Shown: positions 31,733 to 43,099 of the stretch, in pieces
Layout: every line of letters begins with the position of its first letter
Numbering within the stretch: position 1 is the first letter of the stretch
Source: Coenobita brevimanus
Taxonomy: Eukaryota; Arthropoda; Malacostraca; Decapoda; Coenobitidae
Length of the DNA: 64,000 bases
Reading direction: 5' to 3'
Assembly (NCBI GenBank): GCA_032717465.1
Contig: CM064663.1
Location: 15,986,358-16,050,357 of the forward strand
Notes under the pieces: model-generated
What the model was told of the DNA's origin: nothing
Database searches by the model: none
What the model saw: the letters and a program-made list of their open reading frames with translations, nothing else
Position numbers and translations under genes: made by a program

Positions 31733-34641
31733 GAAAACATGAACCTGATGTCATGTGCTTTGTAGAGACCAAATTAAGATATTTGGGAGATGGTAATACA
31801 AACTGTGGAGAAAAGACAGAAAAGAAAAAAAGGGAGGAGGAGTGATGACAGCAGTGAAGAACAACATAAATGTAGATACTGTGGAAATGGGAGAAGGCAG
31901 GGCTGAAGTGATATATATGAAATTAGAGACTGGAGAGAATGTTAAGAGAGATATGGCGGTAGTGTATGTTCCCCCAAAGACGAGAGCATGGAAGGACGAC
32001 GAATACCATAAGATGTTGTCAGATATGGCTAGCTATTTGCAAAAAATAATTGAGAAAAGCAATAATATAATTTTGGTGGGTGACTTTAACTGTAAAGAGG
32101 TGAACTGGGAGGAATGGTACTCGGTAGGCGGCAAAGATTCGTGGGGCACTATGTTATTAAATATAATAATGAATAATGTGATGATGCAATGGGTCAAAGA
32201 AGAGACACGGTTTCGAGGTGAGGACACACCAGCAACGTTAGATTTACTGTTCACCAAAGAACCCGATGTAATAGAATCATTGAAATATCTCTGTCCTTTA
32301 GGAAAAAGTGATCATGTGGTCATTGAGTTCCAGATGTTAATAGGGAACGTCGAGCCAAGAGACGAGCTTCGTAGACAGGGAAGATACAACTTTGGGAAAG
32401 CAAATTTTACAGGATTGAGAAACTTTTTTGAAAATGCGGATTGGAGAAAATTCAGAGAAACAAGAGAGATACAGAGGAAGTGGGATATCTTTCTAGACCT
32501 CTATAATTTGGGAGTGGAAAAATTTGTACCAAGAGTAAGAGGGAAAGGAAACAGGAAAAAGGAGTGGTTTAATAGAAGGTGTATGATGGCAAAAAAAGAG
32601 AGACACAGCGTGGAACAATTGGAGAAAGAGAGGTAACAACAGAACAAAGGAAGAATATAAAAGAACAAGAAATGAATACACAAGAATACGTAGAGAAGAA
32701 GAAAGGAATTTTGAAAAAGGTATAATAGACAAATGTAAGGATGAACCCAAACTGTTTTATAGATTTGTTAATGGCAAACTGAAACAAAAGGAAGGAATCA
32801 CCAAACTGAAAGTAGAAGGAGAGGTCTTTAAGGATGCGGCAATGCAAGCAGAAATAATGAACAAACGTTTCCAGTCAGTTTTCACTAAAGAAAAGGAGCT
32901 TGTGGAAGGGGAGGGAGTGATTAGAAATGTTCCGGTGATAAAAGATATAAAAGTGGAGGTACAGGAAGTGTATAAATTACTGGAAACTCAAGATGTAAGG
33001 AAAGCCCCAGGACCTGATGGAATTTCTAATTGGGTACTGAAGGAATGCAGAGAACAACTGGCAGATAAAATTCACAGTTTAATCGTATGCTCACTGGAAG
33101 AGGGGAAAGTGCCACAAGAATGGAAGAGGGCAAATGTGGTACCAATTTACAAGGGAGGAAACAGGGAAGAACCCCTGAATTATAGACCAGTGTCTCTTAC
33201 CAGCATGGTCGCAAAATTGTGTGAGAGAATCCTGAAAGACAGATGGATAAAATATCTGGAAGAGATGAATATTTTGGCTGAATGTCAGTTTGGATTCAGA
33301 AGTGGAAGGTCATGTGTTTCTAACTTGTTGAGCTTTTACTCAAGAGCGATTGACGTGGTACAGGAGAGAGATGGTTGGGTGGATTGTGTGTAATTTAGAC
33401 TTAGAAAAGGCCTTTGACAAGGTACCTCATAAGAGACTAATGTAGAAACTAGAATATATAGGAGGACTGAAGGGGAAACTTCTGGAATGGATGAGAGACT
33501 TTTTGAGAGACAGACAAATGAGGACAGTAATAAAGGATAGGATGTCTGGATGGAGGGAAGTAACAAGTGGAGAAGTGGAGTCCCTCAAGGCTCGGTGTTG
33601 GTGCCAGTAATGTTCCTGATTTACGTAAATGATATGGTAGATGGAGTGAACAGTTATGCAAGTCTGTTTGCTGATGATGTAAAGATCTTGAAGAAGGTAG
33701 AGGTTGAGGAGGATTGTAAAATACTGCAGGAGGATTTGGATAGGATACACAACGTAATGTAAATATTGGAAATGGGTAAAAGTACCAGGAGGCCATCACT
33801 GAATTATTTGTTGGGTAATGAATCAATCACAAAAAGGAGAGAAGAGAAAGATTTGGGAGTGCTGGTCCAAGATAGTTTGTCACCAGAAAAGCACATTAAC
33901 AAGATAGTTGGAGAGACTTATAAACTCTTGACTAACATAAGAGTAGCATTTCATTATATGGATGAGGAGATGATGAAAAAATTGATAGTGGCCATGATCC
34001 GCCACAGGTTAGAATATGCAGTGGTAGTGTGGTCCCCACACAAAAAGAAAGATATAAACAAGACTGAGAGAATACAAAGAACAGCAACCAAGATGGTTCC
34101 CAGTCTGACAGACCTGTCATACGGAGAGAGTCTGGAAAAACTGGATTTGCCCTCCTTAGAGGAAAGGAGAAAGAGGGAAGACATGATTGCAGTGTTCAGG
34201 ACCATGGTGGGAGTAGATAAAATTGACAAAGAAGATCTGTTTGTATGGGATAAGAGAGCAACAAGAGGACACGGAATGAAATTGAAAAAGTCAAGCTGCT
34301 TGAAGGATATCAAGAAATATAGCTTTCCTTACAGAAGTATAGACTTATGGAATAGCCTGGACAAAGAGATTGTCCAGTCTAAAAACTTAAACGAGTTTAA
34401 AGCTAAATTCGACTTATTGAGAAACAGCGACGGAAACCCACGAGCACAGTACATTCCGTGTATATCACAATTAGGTACATTAGGTAAATACTTAAATATT
34501 TGGAACGACTTAGACAAAGAGGTGGTGCATGAGAAAAACATTCATGTGTGTAAAGGTAGACTTGATAAATGTGGATATGGAGACAGGACAACACGAGCAT
34601 TGCTCAATTCCTGTATACTACAAACAGGTAAATACAAATAG
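31733..34641 (+). pseudogene. CR1-like endonuclease-RT, broken
   Basis: Endonuclease: ILVGDFNCKEVNW (about 32070) and KSDHVV (about 32305). RT: KAPGPDGIS (about 33003), NYRPVSLTS, CQFGFRSGRSC, LDLEKAFDKVPHK (about 33395), GVPQGSVL (about 33585), LFADDVKIL (about 33665). The C-terminus has RLEYAVVVWSP and the family's usual LWNSLDKEIV blocks. Breaks: a frameshift near 31843, TAA near 32634, a frame change before 32842, TAA at about 33391, a frameshift near 33560 and TAA at 33760. Catalytic Asp residues are still encoded. Confidence 0.85.
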
Positions 34642-34649
34642 GTAAATAC
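31733..34649 (+). mobile_element. CR1/L2-group LINE inserted into a CA repeat, 5'-truncated
   Basis: It starts abruptly in the endonuclease domain (HEPDVMCFVETKL) and ends with a short repeat tail, two copies of aggtaaatac separated by aaat (34625-34649). CA repeats flank both ends. It shows the usual order of endonuclease, RT and C-terminal region without RNase H. Confidence 0.85.
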
Positions 34650-35136
34650 ACAAACACACACACAATCACCCACATTTGTAATCCTACTTTCAAACTTATC
34701 CACACAAATCCTTGAACCAACTGAACAATACTCTCTTGTAATCTCCTTCCATCTGTTGCACACAACAATACATACTCTATCTTTTGTTCTCTCCTTCTCA
34801 CCTATTCCCGCGCATATACCCCATCCATATTCCCACTCTCTCAACCCTCCATTTAGTCTCAGTTAAACCACATATGTCTACTTTTGCACCATCAAGCACC
34901 TGGACAATCTCTCTCTCACCCCACCAAACACATCCCTTACATTAAAAGTCGCAATCTGTACCATGTCCTTTGCTCGGTAGTTAGTCGTCACCTGTTGGTC
35001 AGACCTGGTCCGATGCTTCTTCTTTGTATTTTTAGGTAGTTATTTTCCGGGGAGGGAAACTAACCCTCTGCCAACCCACTTGCTGGCATGTAAGACACGT
35101 GTTGGCTAGTTATAAGGTTACCATCCAGTGTATCAG

Positions 35137-35163
35137 ATGATTTCCTGGTTTACAGGAAATCAT
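35137..35163. other. Perfect 11-bp hairpin
   Basis: ATGATTTCCTG, a 5-base loop, then CAGGAAATCAT. It sits at the boundary between the RTE leader and the next LINE. Confidence 0.75.
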
Positions 35164-36766
35164 TTGGCTTGCCACTCAATGCAGAGATACTCCCAAACAG
35201 ATTACCACTACAGGTTTGCGACAGAGGTTTTGGGGGCATTTTAGGCTTTACAGTTGAGGACACCCTCCCTAACCCCACTGAACTGGACCTGGAGCAGTGG
35301 CATCTTCTCTGTGGGTCTACCCCCCAAAAGCTGTCAAAGCAGAGGAGGAGGACAGCATGGGGGTCAAACCACCGTAAACCTCCCCGGCCCCTCATGGGGC
35401 CCAAGAACCTGGGAGTGGCTTCAGTCTCCCGGAAAAAGAACCACATCTCTCAACAAAACACACACAACAACATTTTTTCTACACCAAGAAACGACTCCCC
35501 GGTGGTCACTTCTCAAAGACTTCTTCTAGCCGGGAACATTGACAGCAATCCGGGACCTGCCAACAAATACATATGTCCAACATGCTCAAAACCTATCACT
35601 TCAAGCCAACAGATACAGGGTTCAGTTCAGTGGAATTCCTGCAAGAACTGGACCCATTACACCTGCACAACACTTGCATCCAGAAAATAACAGTTACACA
35701 AACACCTGGACCTGCTCCTTATGGTCCTTCCCCCAACCCATTAACCCCCCCACCAACCCCACTCCAGCTTCCTCCAAACCTCCTTGGCCTAACCCACCGA
35801 ACCTTCCCACACCATTCAATCCCCCAACCCCTCGCATTCCAACCCAATCTAATTCACGCCAACCCTTGCCTCCATCACAACCATTTTCTACCCCTTCCCC
35901 TCCACGCACATCCCCACCTCCCCCCCATGCTGCAGCACCCAACACACACTGTACACACAACATAAACATTCTTCAAATAAATATAGATGGCATAAACACC
36001 AAAAAACAAGAACTCACACAATTCATCAAACAACAAAACATACACATTGCCATCTTACATGAAACAAAACTACACAGAACACAAAAAACACCGACATTTC
36101 ATAATTTCACCACCATTTGACAAGACTGGGCTGATGGTGGTAGCAGTGGACTCATCATCCTGGTACACAAATCCATCAATTTTTCAGACACTAGTGCATA
36201 CACAAGGTCACTTCTCCCCCTACATAACACCACAACAGAAATACAATCAATTAAAATATGCACTGGTAACAAATCGCACATAACAATTGCCAATACATAC
36301 ATTCCCCCCCAACTGTCCCTCACAGTACCATACAATTACTCTCCACAAATACACCACATCACTAACATACCCAACATCATCCTGGGTGGTGATTTCAACG
36401 CCAAGGCGTCAGCCTAGCATGTCAACAACCCTGACACTGTCAAAGAGCTGGTACTACAATCCCAAACAGATAATCTTTTCATACTCAATAATCTCCATCA
36501 ACATATCCACATCCCACACCAAGCCCTATTCCTCCCATCATCTTCAGATATCACCTTTTGCTCCCCAAACTTCACCCTCACAGCATCCTGGAGAGTGGTC
36601 AAAACCCCTGGCTCTGACCACCTCCCGATCATCATCACTACCAAAACCAGAATCACCCCAGCTGGGCACAGACATACATGCACTAATTATAAGAGAGCCA
36701 ACTGGGAGCCCTTCACAAGTGAAACAGAACAACACTCTGAAACATTAAACAGTACACCTGTCGAAT
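35164..36766 (+). mobile_element. L2/CR1-type LINE, 5' fragment with 2A-like motif and PHD-like finger
   Basis: A gene-free leader (about 35164-35440) is followed by coding sequence for an N-terminal region, a 2A-like GNIDSNPGP (35532-35558), a Cys/His finger (CPTC... WNSCKNWTHYTC), a Pro-rich linker and an APE endonuclease. It stops at about 36766 before any RT. Pieces of the same LINE further downstream in its coding order appear at 51876-52104 and 55396-56088. Confidence 0.75.
35440..36766 (+). pseudogene. LINE N-terminal 2A/finger region and endonuclease, broken
   Basis: Frame 1 ends in a TAA after the finger (about 35688). The Pro-rich linker and endonuclease start (NINILQINIDGIN, about 35960; HETKLH about 36050) lie in a second frame to 36118. 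The rest (GGDFNAKAS about 36390-36415; PGSDHLPII about 36605-36632) is in the original order but broken by TGA 36118, TAG near 36417 and a frame change. Endonuclease residues Glu, Asp, Asn, Asp and His are still recognisable. Confidence 0.75.
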
Positions 36767-37149
36767 TATAGCGACAGTTCAGTGAGGGTTGCTTTAAGTC
36801 AAATTCCTCCTATTTGTTTATTTCAAAGGTAAACTTGTACATATTTAGGGTTATTAGGTTTGAAGTTTTCAAATGCTACTCCTAATAAAAGGAAAGGAAA
36901 TAATTTCCCTTTCTGTGGAGATATAAATTAATATGAACCATAACTTGTAAAAATATAACTCCTATGATCGAGCTGCTGAAGCTTTGAATACTCAATTCAA
37001 CACTTTAATATAACCATGTAGAACTCAGAACTAAGAAATATAACTGTTTCGAATAAGAGTTTGACACAACAACCGTTTCATACTGAAGAGTCAAACTCGA
37101 CGAGAAGTAAGAAATGCACGGCATAGAGTCAGTACCGAACTAGACAGGG
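36767..37149. other. No recognisable gene
   Basis: AT-rich DNA between the LINE fragment and the piggyBac derivative; nothing recognised. Confidence 0.5.
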
Positions 37150-37153
37150 TTAA

Positions 37154-38179
37154 CCCCTTCTTTACTGAAAATGTGTTTTGATGTACCCCCGTACATCGCC
37201 AGCAAACACCTGTGAGACACCGGAACCGCTACCGTGGTATGCTGGTACACCCTCTAATGAATGGCAGCTTATGGGCCTCAGTGTAGCCCGGTAAGGCTGT
37301 TTCTGAGGACCTTGTGTTAGCAACAGCTCTGTGTTTTGAAGAAAAAGACTGTGACGAAGTTCTGACGAATTCTGACATCATAAGATATGTCATGACTGAG
37401 TTGCGGTGGCACTAATGGCTTCCTCACTCATCTGTGATGTAACCTCTTTTAGACAAATCATTATTTTATTATAATTTCTACTACAGATATCGTACTATAT
37501 TTTCTGCTGACATACAGCAAAATTTACACCCCTTGGCCTGCCTGACAGAGTCAGTTACCATGCACTTGACCACAAGAGAGGGTGTACAGGATATTTTTCT
37601 CATGGCATCTCTGGCAAATTCCGATAGCGACGAGTTTATTCCTCATGAGGATACTTATTTAGATGTATCAGATGATGATGCACCAGTGTCTGATGTGTCA
37701 GTAGATGACTGTGATCCTGAAAATGATAGCAAAGTTGATGTGAGTGAGGAAGGAGGAGGAAAATAGTAGGGAGCTTAGTGACGCTGCACTCTCGGCAACA
37801 AGTGGGTCAAGGTCGTCATCACCATCACGTGTGTCCACACACTTCATGCTCAGCTTACAAGGTAAATAAATAAGCCATCCATCTGTGCAGGACATTTTTT
37901 TCAAGCCAGTTTGTACAGTAGTTACCTGGGTAACAGTACTTTAGCATAAGATATGTAAACTTATATACCGTAATCATTTATTTAATAATATTTTTTTATT
38001 ACCAACATCATGCTGGGTTTATGTGATCATCAGCATACAAACAAATAAAAAAAAGTGAATAGTTTCAACGTGGCAAAAAATATACACCACCCCTCACACT
38101 ACGGGAGGGGGAGCTATCAGGTCGGTATGGGGGGTAAACGTAATGTTTACATTTGGGGGAGGGGTCGGTAAAGAAGGGG
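37154..38179 (+). mobile_element. piggyBac-type deletion derivative B (1026 bp)
   Basis: TTAA at 37150-37153 and 38180-38183; terminal inverted repeat CCCCTTCTTTAC at both ends. A short acidic ORF (ATG 37602 to about 37766, MASLANSDSDEF then an Asp-rich stretch) looks like the N-terminus of a piggyBac transposase; the catalytic part is absent. The terminal repeat differs from those of elements A and C, so this is a separate family. Confidence 0.85.
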
Positions 38180-38671
38180 TTAAAGGCACACATCGCCACA
38201 CCCTAGTGATTTAACCACCGTATATAAATTAACGGAATCTCTCAGTTAAGTATAACTTCATTCTTTTCTTCTCGATTGGCCAATTGAGGGTTAAGTTTGC
38301 GTTAAGAGAGAGAAATCTAGGTGGTCAGTACAATGTAAACACTATTAATAATGTTGTATCATTAAGCTGCATAATATCCGATAGACAAAGATAAATACCT
38401 TAAACTTTATATCAACCCGCCCCGTCCACCCGATGTACGATGCACGTTGGGAGTTTTTTTCACACTCAGTCCCCCTGACATACGGTGTACGTTTTGCAAT
38501 TGCAAGGCCCACCGTTTGCACATTTTTCATATTTCGTACGTGACTTTTGTTACATAGACGCGTGACACCTTCCTCTAGCCGCTACCAGATGGGGACATTC
38601 CCCGACCACGCATGACCCACGCTCACCTGTGACTCGTCCACTCACCTTGTAGCAGTGACCCAGGACAGACA

Positions 38672-39190
38672 TAGTGCGACGAGGTCTCTCTGACGAGGAA
38701 ATTCAAGCCATCCTGGACACCTACCCAGCTGATGCATTCACTGGGGACAGTGATTCACCACTCGACGATAATGTCCTCGATAAAGATTACGTTTTACCTG
38801 AGGAGAAGACCAGCAGTAGTGATGAGGAGATACCGTCACCTAGGAAGCAGTGATGTGTGACTTATCGTAAGGCAAAGGAAGGCCAAGCAAGACCAGTGGA
38901 TGTGCACGCACCTCTCTCCATCCTGTGCAAGAAGGGACGGATGAGGACGAGGACACAGCAGGTGAACGTGGCGTTCTCACGTAGCTGGGATCAGAGCGGA
39001 TCTCGCCACGTGGAACAGAAGGAGTGAGGAGGCGTGTGAGGTATAGGCCTATTGTTTTGTCTGGGGAAGACGGCAGTGTAGGGGCGGGGGTGAGAAGTGG
39101 TAGGGAAAGTGAAAGTGAAAGTGGTGTGGGTAGGAAGGGAGGAGCTCACATGCTCCCACGTGGTGCACCTGGGCGGTGGGGAGGTGAGGT
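38672..39190 (+). pseudogene. piggyBac C transposase, N-terminal part
   Basis: Translation from 38672 gives an acidic N-terminus (RRGLSDEEIQAILDTYPAD, then SDSPLDDN and SSSDEEIPSP). This is typical of piggyBac proteins. The codon where the start is expected is ATA (38669-38671), so the start codon appears lost. A TGA follows the PSPRKQ segment at about 38851. Confidence 0.6.
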
Positions 39191-39376
39191 TGATTGATTG
39201 ATTGATTGATTGAAAATAATAAAAATCTGGCGGCGCAACTACCAGGGTCATGTGCCGCCGGATGACAAAGTAAAAGACACAGCAAAATAAAAAGTGCCTA
39301 TTCAAAATAAAGTTAATATCTGTTAGTAGGAATAAAACACTAAAAATAATAAAAATAGTTTATAAAATAACAATTA

Positions 39377-42300
39377 TTAAAGTGAAAGGAGGCCCGCCTC
39401 CTGAAGAAAACTAAAAACATCAGTAAAATCATTAAAAGCCTCACCAAGCATCGAGGACAAACAGTAGGCACCATCTGCCACCCCATGCCTATGAAGGAAC
39501 CTCTGACGCAGGTCCCCCAGACTCAGACACTCGACCAGCAAGTGATGAACAGTAAGGGGAACAAGGCAGTCATCAAAGTACGGTTGAGTCTCACCACACA
39601 TGAGGAACCCATGTGTAAGCCGAGAATGCCCAATGCGAAGCCTAGCAAGAGCCACCTCCAGTCGCCGAGACATAGAGGGAAGAACCCTTGGCACAACCAC
39701 TCTCTGAAAAATTTCTTTTAGTTTATTATGAGAAACACCATCCCAGTGTCTCTGCCAACACGAACGAATTGCGAACCGCAAGTAAGGTGTTACATCAGAA
39801 ACAGGAAGTGGGTAGTCGGTTGGGGGCTGTTGAGAAGATGCAGCTTTAGCTAAAATATCTGCCCTCTCATTGCCCTCCACACCAACATGTGCAGGAACCC
39901 AACAGAAGTCTACATGGCGGCCACGACGGCCAAGAAGAAAAAGCCATTCTAAAATTGATAAAACCAATGGATGGGATGCATTAAAAGACTCAAGTGCAGA
40001 CAAAGCACTACGCGAGTCACTAAAAATCACAAAAACGGATTGGGGGAGAGTAAAAATGATTTTAACAGCATATAAAATTGCAGTCAGTTCTGCCGTATAC
40101 ACTGAAGTAATGCCAGGAAGGCTACCACCCCTGCTAAATGAAGGGAAGACAACACCAAATCCTACTCCAGTATCAGTCTTAGACCCGTCAGTATAGACGG
40201 GGACAGAACCCTCATGAATGGAGGCATGTTCTAAAAAGAGAGAGAGGGACACCTGAGAGGGAAGTGAGCCCTTTTTTTCAACAACGGACCTACAGAATGT
40301 CACATGAGGGAGTAGCCAAGAACCCACCCTTGGGATCCGATGTGGACAAATTGCCAGTCTTGGGAGAGAGAGAGAGGGCTAGCATAACAGACCGGACCCT
40401 GTAACCAAATGGCTTTGGGAAATTAGGACGGGTCTCAAAAACAGAAGATTGGGAATCCTGGGAGACAATGGTACATGAAATTGAGTCTGGAATGTGGTGA
40501 AGACGATACCAACACCTCATCATTAGCAACTGACGTCGCAAGTCCAAGGGGAGTACACCAGCATATACCAACAAACTTGGAATTGGGGATGATCTGAATG
40601 CCCCGGTTGCCAGACGTACACCAGCATGATGCACAGAATTTAACAACCGGAGGCGGGCATCTGTTGCAGAGGAGTAGACCTCACACCCATATTCAAGTTT
40701 AGGAAGAATAGGAGACCTATACAAGAGGAGGAGGGTCTGACGGTCAGCACCCCAAGAGGTATGAGCTAAAACCCTCAAAAGATTCAAAGCTTTAAGACAA
40801 GCCACCTTAACAGAACGAATATGGGGAACCCAGGTTAATCTTCTATCAAACAGAAGACCCAGAAACCGTGTCTCTTCCACACAGGATATTCTCCTACCAT
40901 AGAGATACAAGTCAGGGTCTGGGTGAAACCCTCGAAGACGACAAAAATGTATAGCCACTGTCTTTGCTGAAGAAAAATGGAAACCGCGTGTTTCTGCCCA
41001 GTCAGAAATTCTATTGAGAGCCAGCTGCAACTTCCTCTCTATCAGAGACATTCTAGACCCAGTGAAGGAAATTGAGAGGTCACCGACATACAGTGATCCT
41101 CGTACACCATCAGGAAGTACACTGATGACGCTGTTAATGGCTACAGCAAACAGAGTAACACTAAGGATACTCCCCTGTGGTACTCCATCTTCTAGTGCTC
41201 GGGCATTAGAAAGCACTCCTCCCACTCGCACCCTTAAAATTCGGTTAGATAAAAACTGTTGAATGAAAATAGGCAAGCATCCTCGAAGACCAAACTCATG
41301 AAGAGAGAGTAAAATACCATGACGCCATGCAGTGTCATATGCCTTCTCCAGGTCAAAGAAGACAGTGACCTGGTGTTGGTTAGTGGAGAAAGCCTCACAG
41401 ACAGAAGATTCCAAGGACAGCAGTGCATCAGAGGTAGATCGCATTGTTCGAAAACCAAACTGGGCAGGGGATAAGAAGTCACCTTTCTCCAAAAACCAAA
41501 CAAGCCCAACATTGACCATCTTTTCCAGAACTTTACATATACATGATGTTAGAGAAATAGACTGATAATTCGTTGCCTGTAGGTGGTCCTTATCTGGTTT
41601 GGGGATGGGGATAACCACAGCAACACCCCAACTAGCCGGAAACTCCCTGGAACACCAAATCTTATTAAACAGAGAAAGCAAAAACATAAGGGACTCATCA
41701 GATAGGTGACTTAAAAAGGCATAAGGAATATCATCATAACCAGGAGAAGAGTCATGGCACTGCGACAGAGCTGCCTGGAGTTCAGAAATTGAAAATGGAA
41801 CATTGTAAGGCTCTCCCCCAGGAGAGGTAAAACAGATCACGAGACTCTAGGCGCCGACGGAGGCAAGCTGAAGGCGTATCCGCATCCTTCTGTGACACAC
41901 TGGCAAAATGATCAGCAAGCATCTCTGCAACAGCAAAAGGATCAGCCACAGTTCCACCTGCTGCAGATAAATCAGGAGGTGAGGGGGCAGTAAATTTCCC
42001 TGAAATTTTCCTTACCCGGTTCCACACCTGGGTGATGGAAGTCCTCGAATTGATGGAGGAAACATAACCCTTCCAGGATGATCGCCTGGCCTCCTTTAAA
42101 ACCCGCCTCATATGAGCTCGTGCCCTCTGATACGCCACCAAATACTGAGGATCCCCACGGTGATGACGAAGTCGAGAGAAGGCGACTCGTTTAGCTCTCA
42201 CTACGGAACTGCACTCAGAGTTCCACCAAGGAACCGGACGTTTAGGAAACTGACCTTTAGTTCTTGGAATAGTTAAAAGGGCTGCTGAGTGCAACAAGTC

Positions 42301-43083
42301 AGTGAAATATGACACTGCCACAGTAAGACAGCCAAACTCATTGACAGAAAGGGAAGTGGAACTTAATTCCCTGAAACGTGGCCAGTCAGCCTTACCCAGA
42401 AGCCATCGAGGAAGGTGTGGCTGAGGTCCACCTGCACTAGCAGTTAAAAGTAAGGGAAAATGGTCACTGCCATATAGGTCTGGCAACACATCCCAGGTAA
42501 AATCTAAAATTGCATCAGCTGAGCATAAAGATAAATCAATGGCAGTAAAAGTTCCAGTCTGGCTATGGAAATAAGTCATTTTATCAGCATTGAAAATGCC
42601 CAACCCCTCATCTTCCACTAAAGAGGCCAGCATGACACCCCGAGGGTTGGCCTCACTGTTTCCCCACAGTGGATGGTGTCCATTCATATCTCCTAATAAT
42701 AAAAAGGGAGAAGGAAGGCCACGAATAAGGCGTTCCAGATCCGCCCTTTCAACAACAGCACTGGGAGGTAGATAAAGACTGCAAACTGTATACTGCCGAC
42801 GTAAAAACATCCGGACAGCGACAGCCTGCAGGGGAGTAGAGATGTCCATATGACTGTATGGAATATCCTCGCGAAGGAAGATAGCAGCACCTCCATGACG
42901 ACCTTGACCCGGCACAGGATCTGAATAAAAGGCATGGTAGCCAGAGGGACCAGAAGGAACAGCATCACCTACCATGGTCTCCTGGATGCACATGCACAGA
43001 GGAGTAACTTGAGAAACAAGATGACAAAGTTCCTCATAGTTAGCACGTAAACCTCGACAGTTCCACTGGATGATAGAACCCAT
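39377..43083 (-). pseudogene. I-type LINE ORF2: endonuclease, RT, RNase H
   Basis: The start is MGSIIQWNCRG at 43083, 16 bases after the ORF1 stop. Endonuclease: CIQETM, LLGDMNGHHPLWG, GSDHFPLL. RT: FFDLEKAYD and GVPQGSIL. The catalytic box reads YVGD where YVDD or YADD is expected (about 41080-41092), so one metal-binding Asp is replaced by Gly. RNase H: YTDGSK, YTAELTA, FSDSRSAL and HVGVEGNERAD (about 39890). Frameshifts near 41830 and 40320 split the frame in three. This copy cannot make active RT. Confidence 0.9.
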
Positions 43084-43099
43084 AATGGAGGAATGATGA

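Larger units (their letters stand above)
31500..35116 (-). mobile_element. RTE LINE copy 5: 5' remnant, split by a CR1-like LINE
   Basis: Minus-strand RTE endonuclease sequence occurs at 31500-31676 and again at 34655-35116 (including the leader, inverted, at about 35045-35116). The two parts join at the CA-rich segment that in intact copies lies between the GTATGYGCSCCAA and ATTGTGTGTGTGTATG parts of the endonuclease. The 3' two-thirds of the element are missing. Confidence 0.8.

Noticed and set aside
31519..31845. ORF with a Thr-His repeat protein
   Set aside because: The repeat is the translated CA microsatellite joining two unrelated LINE fragments.
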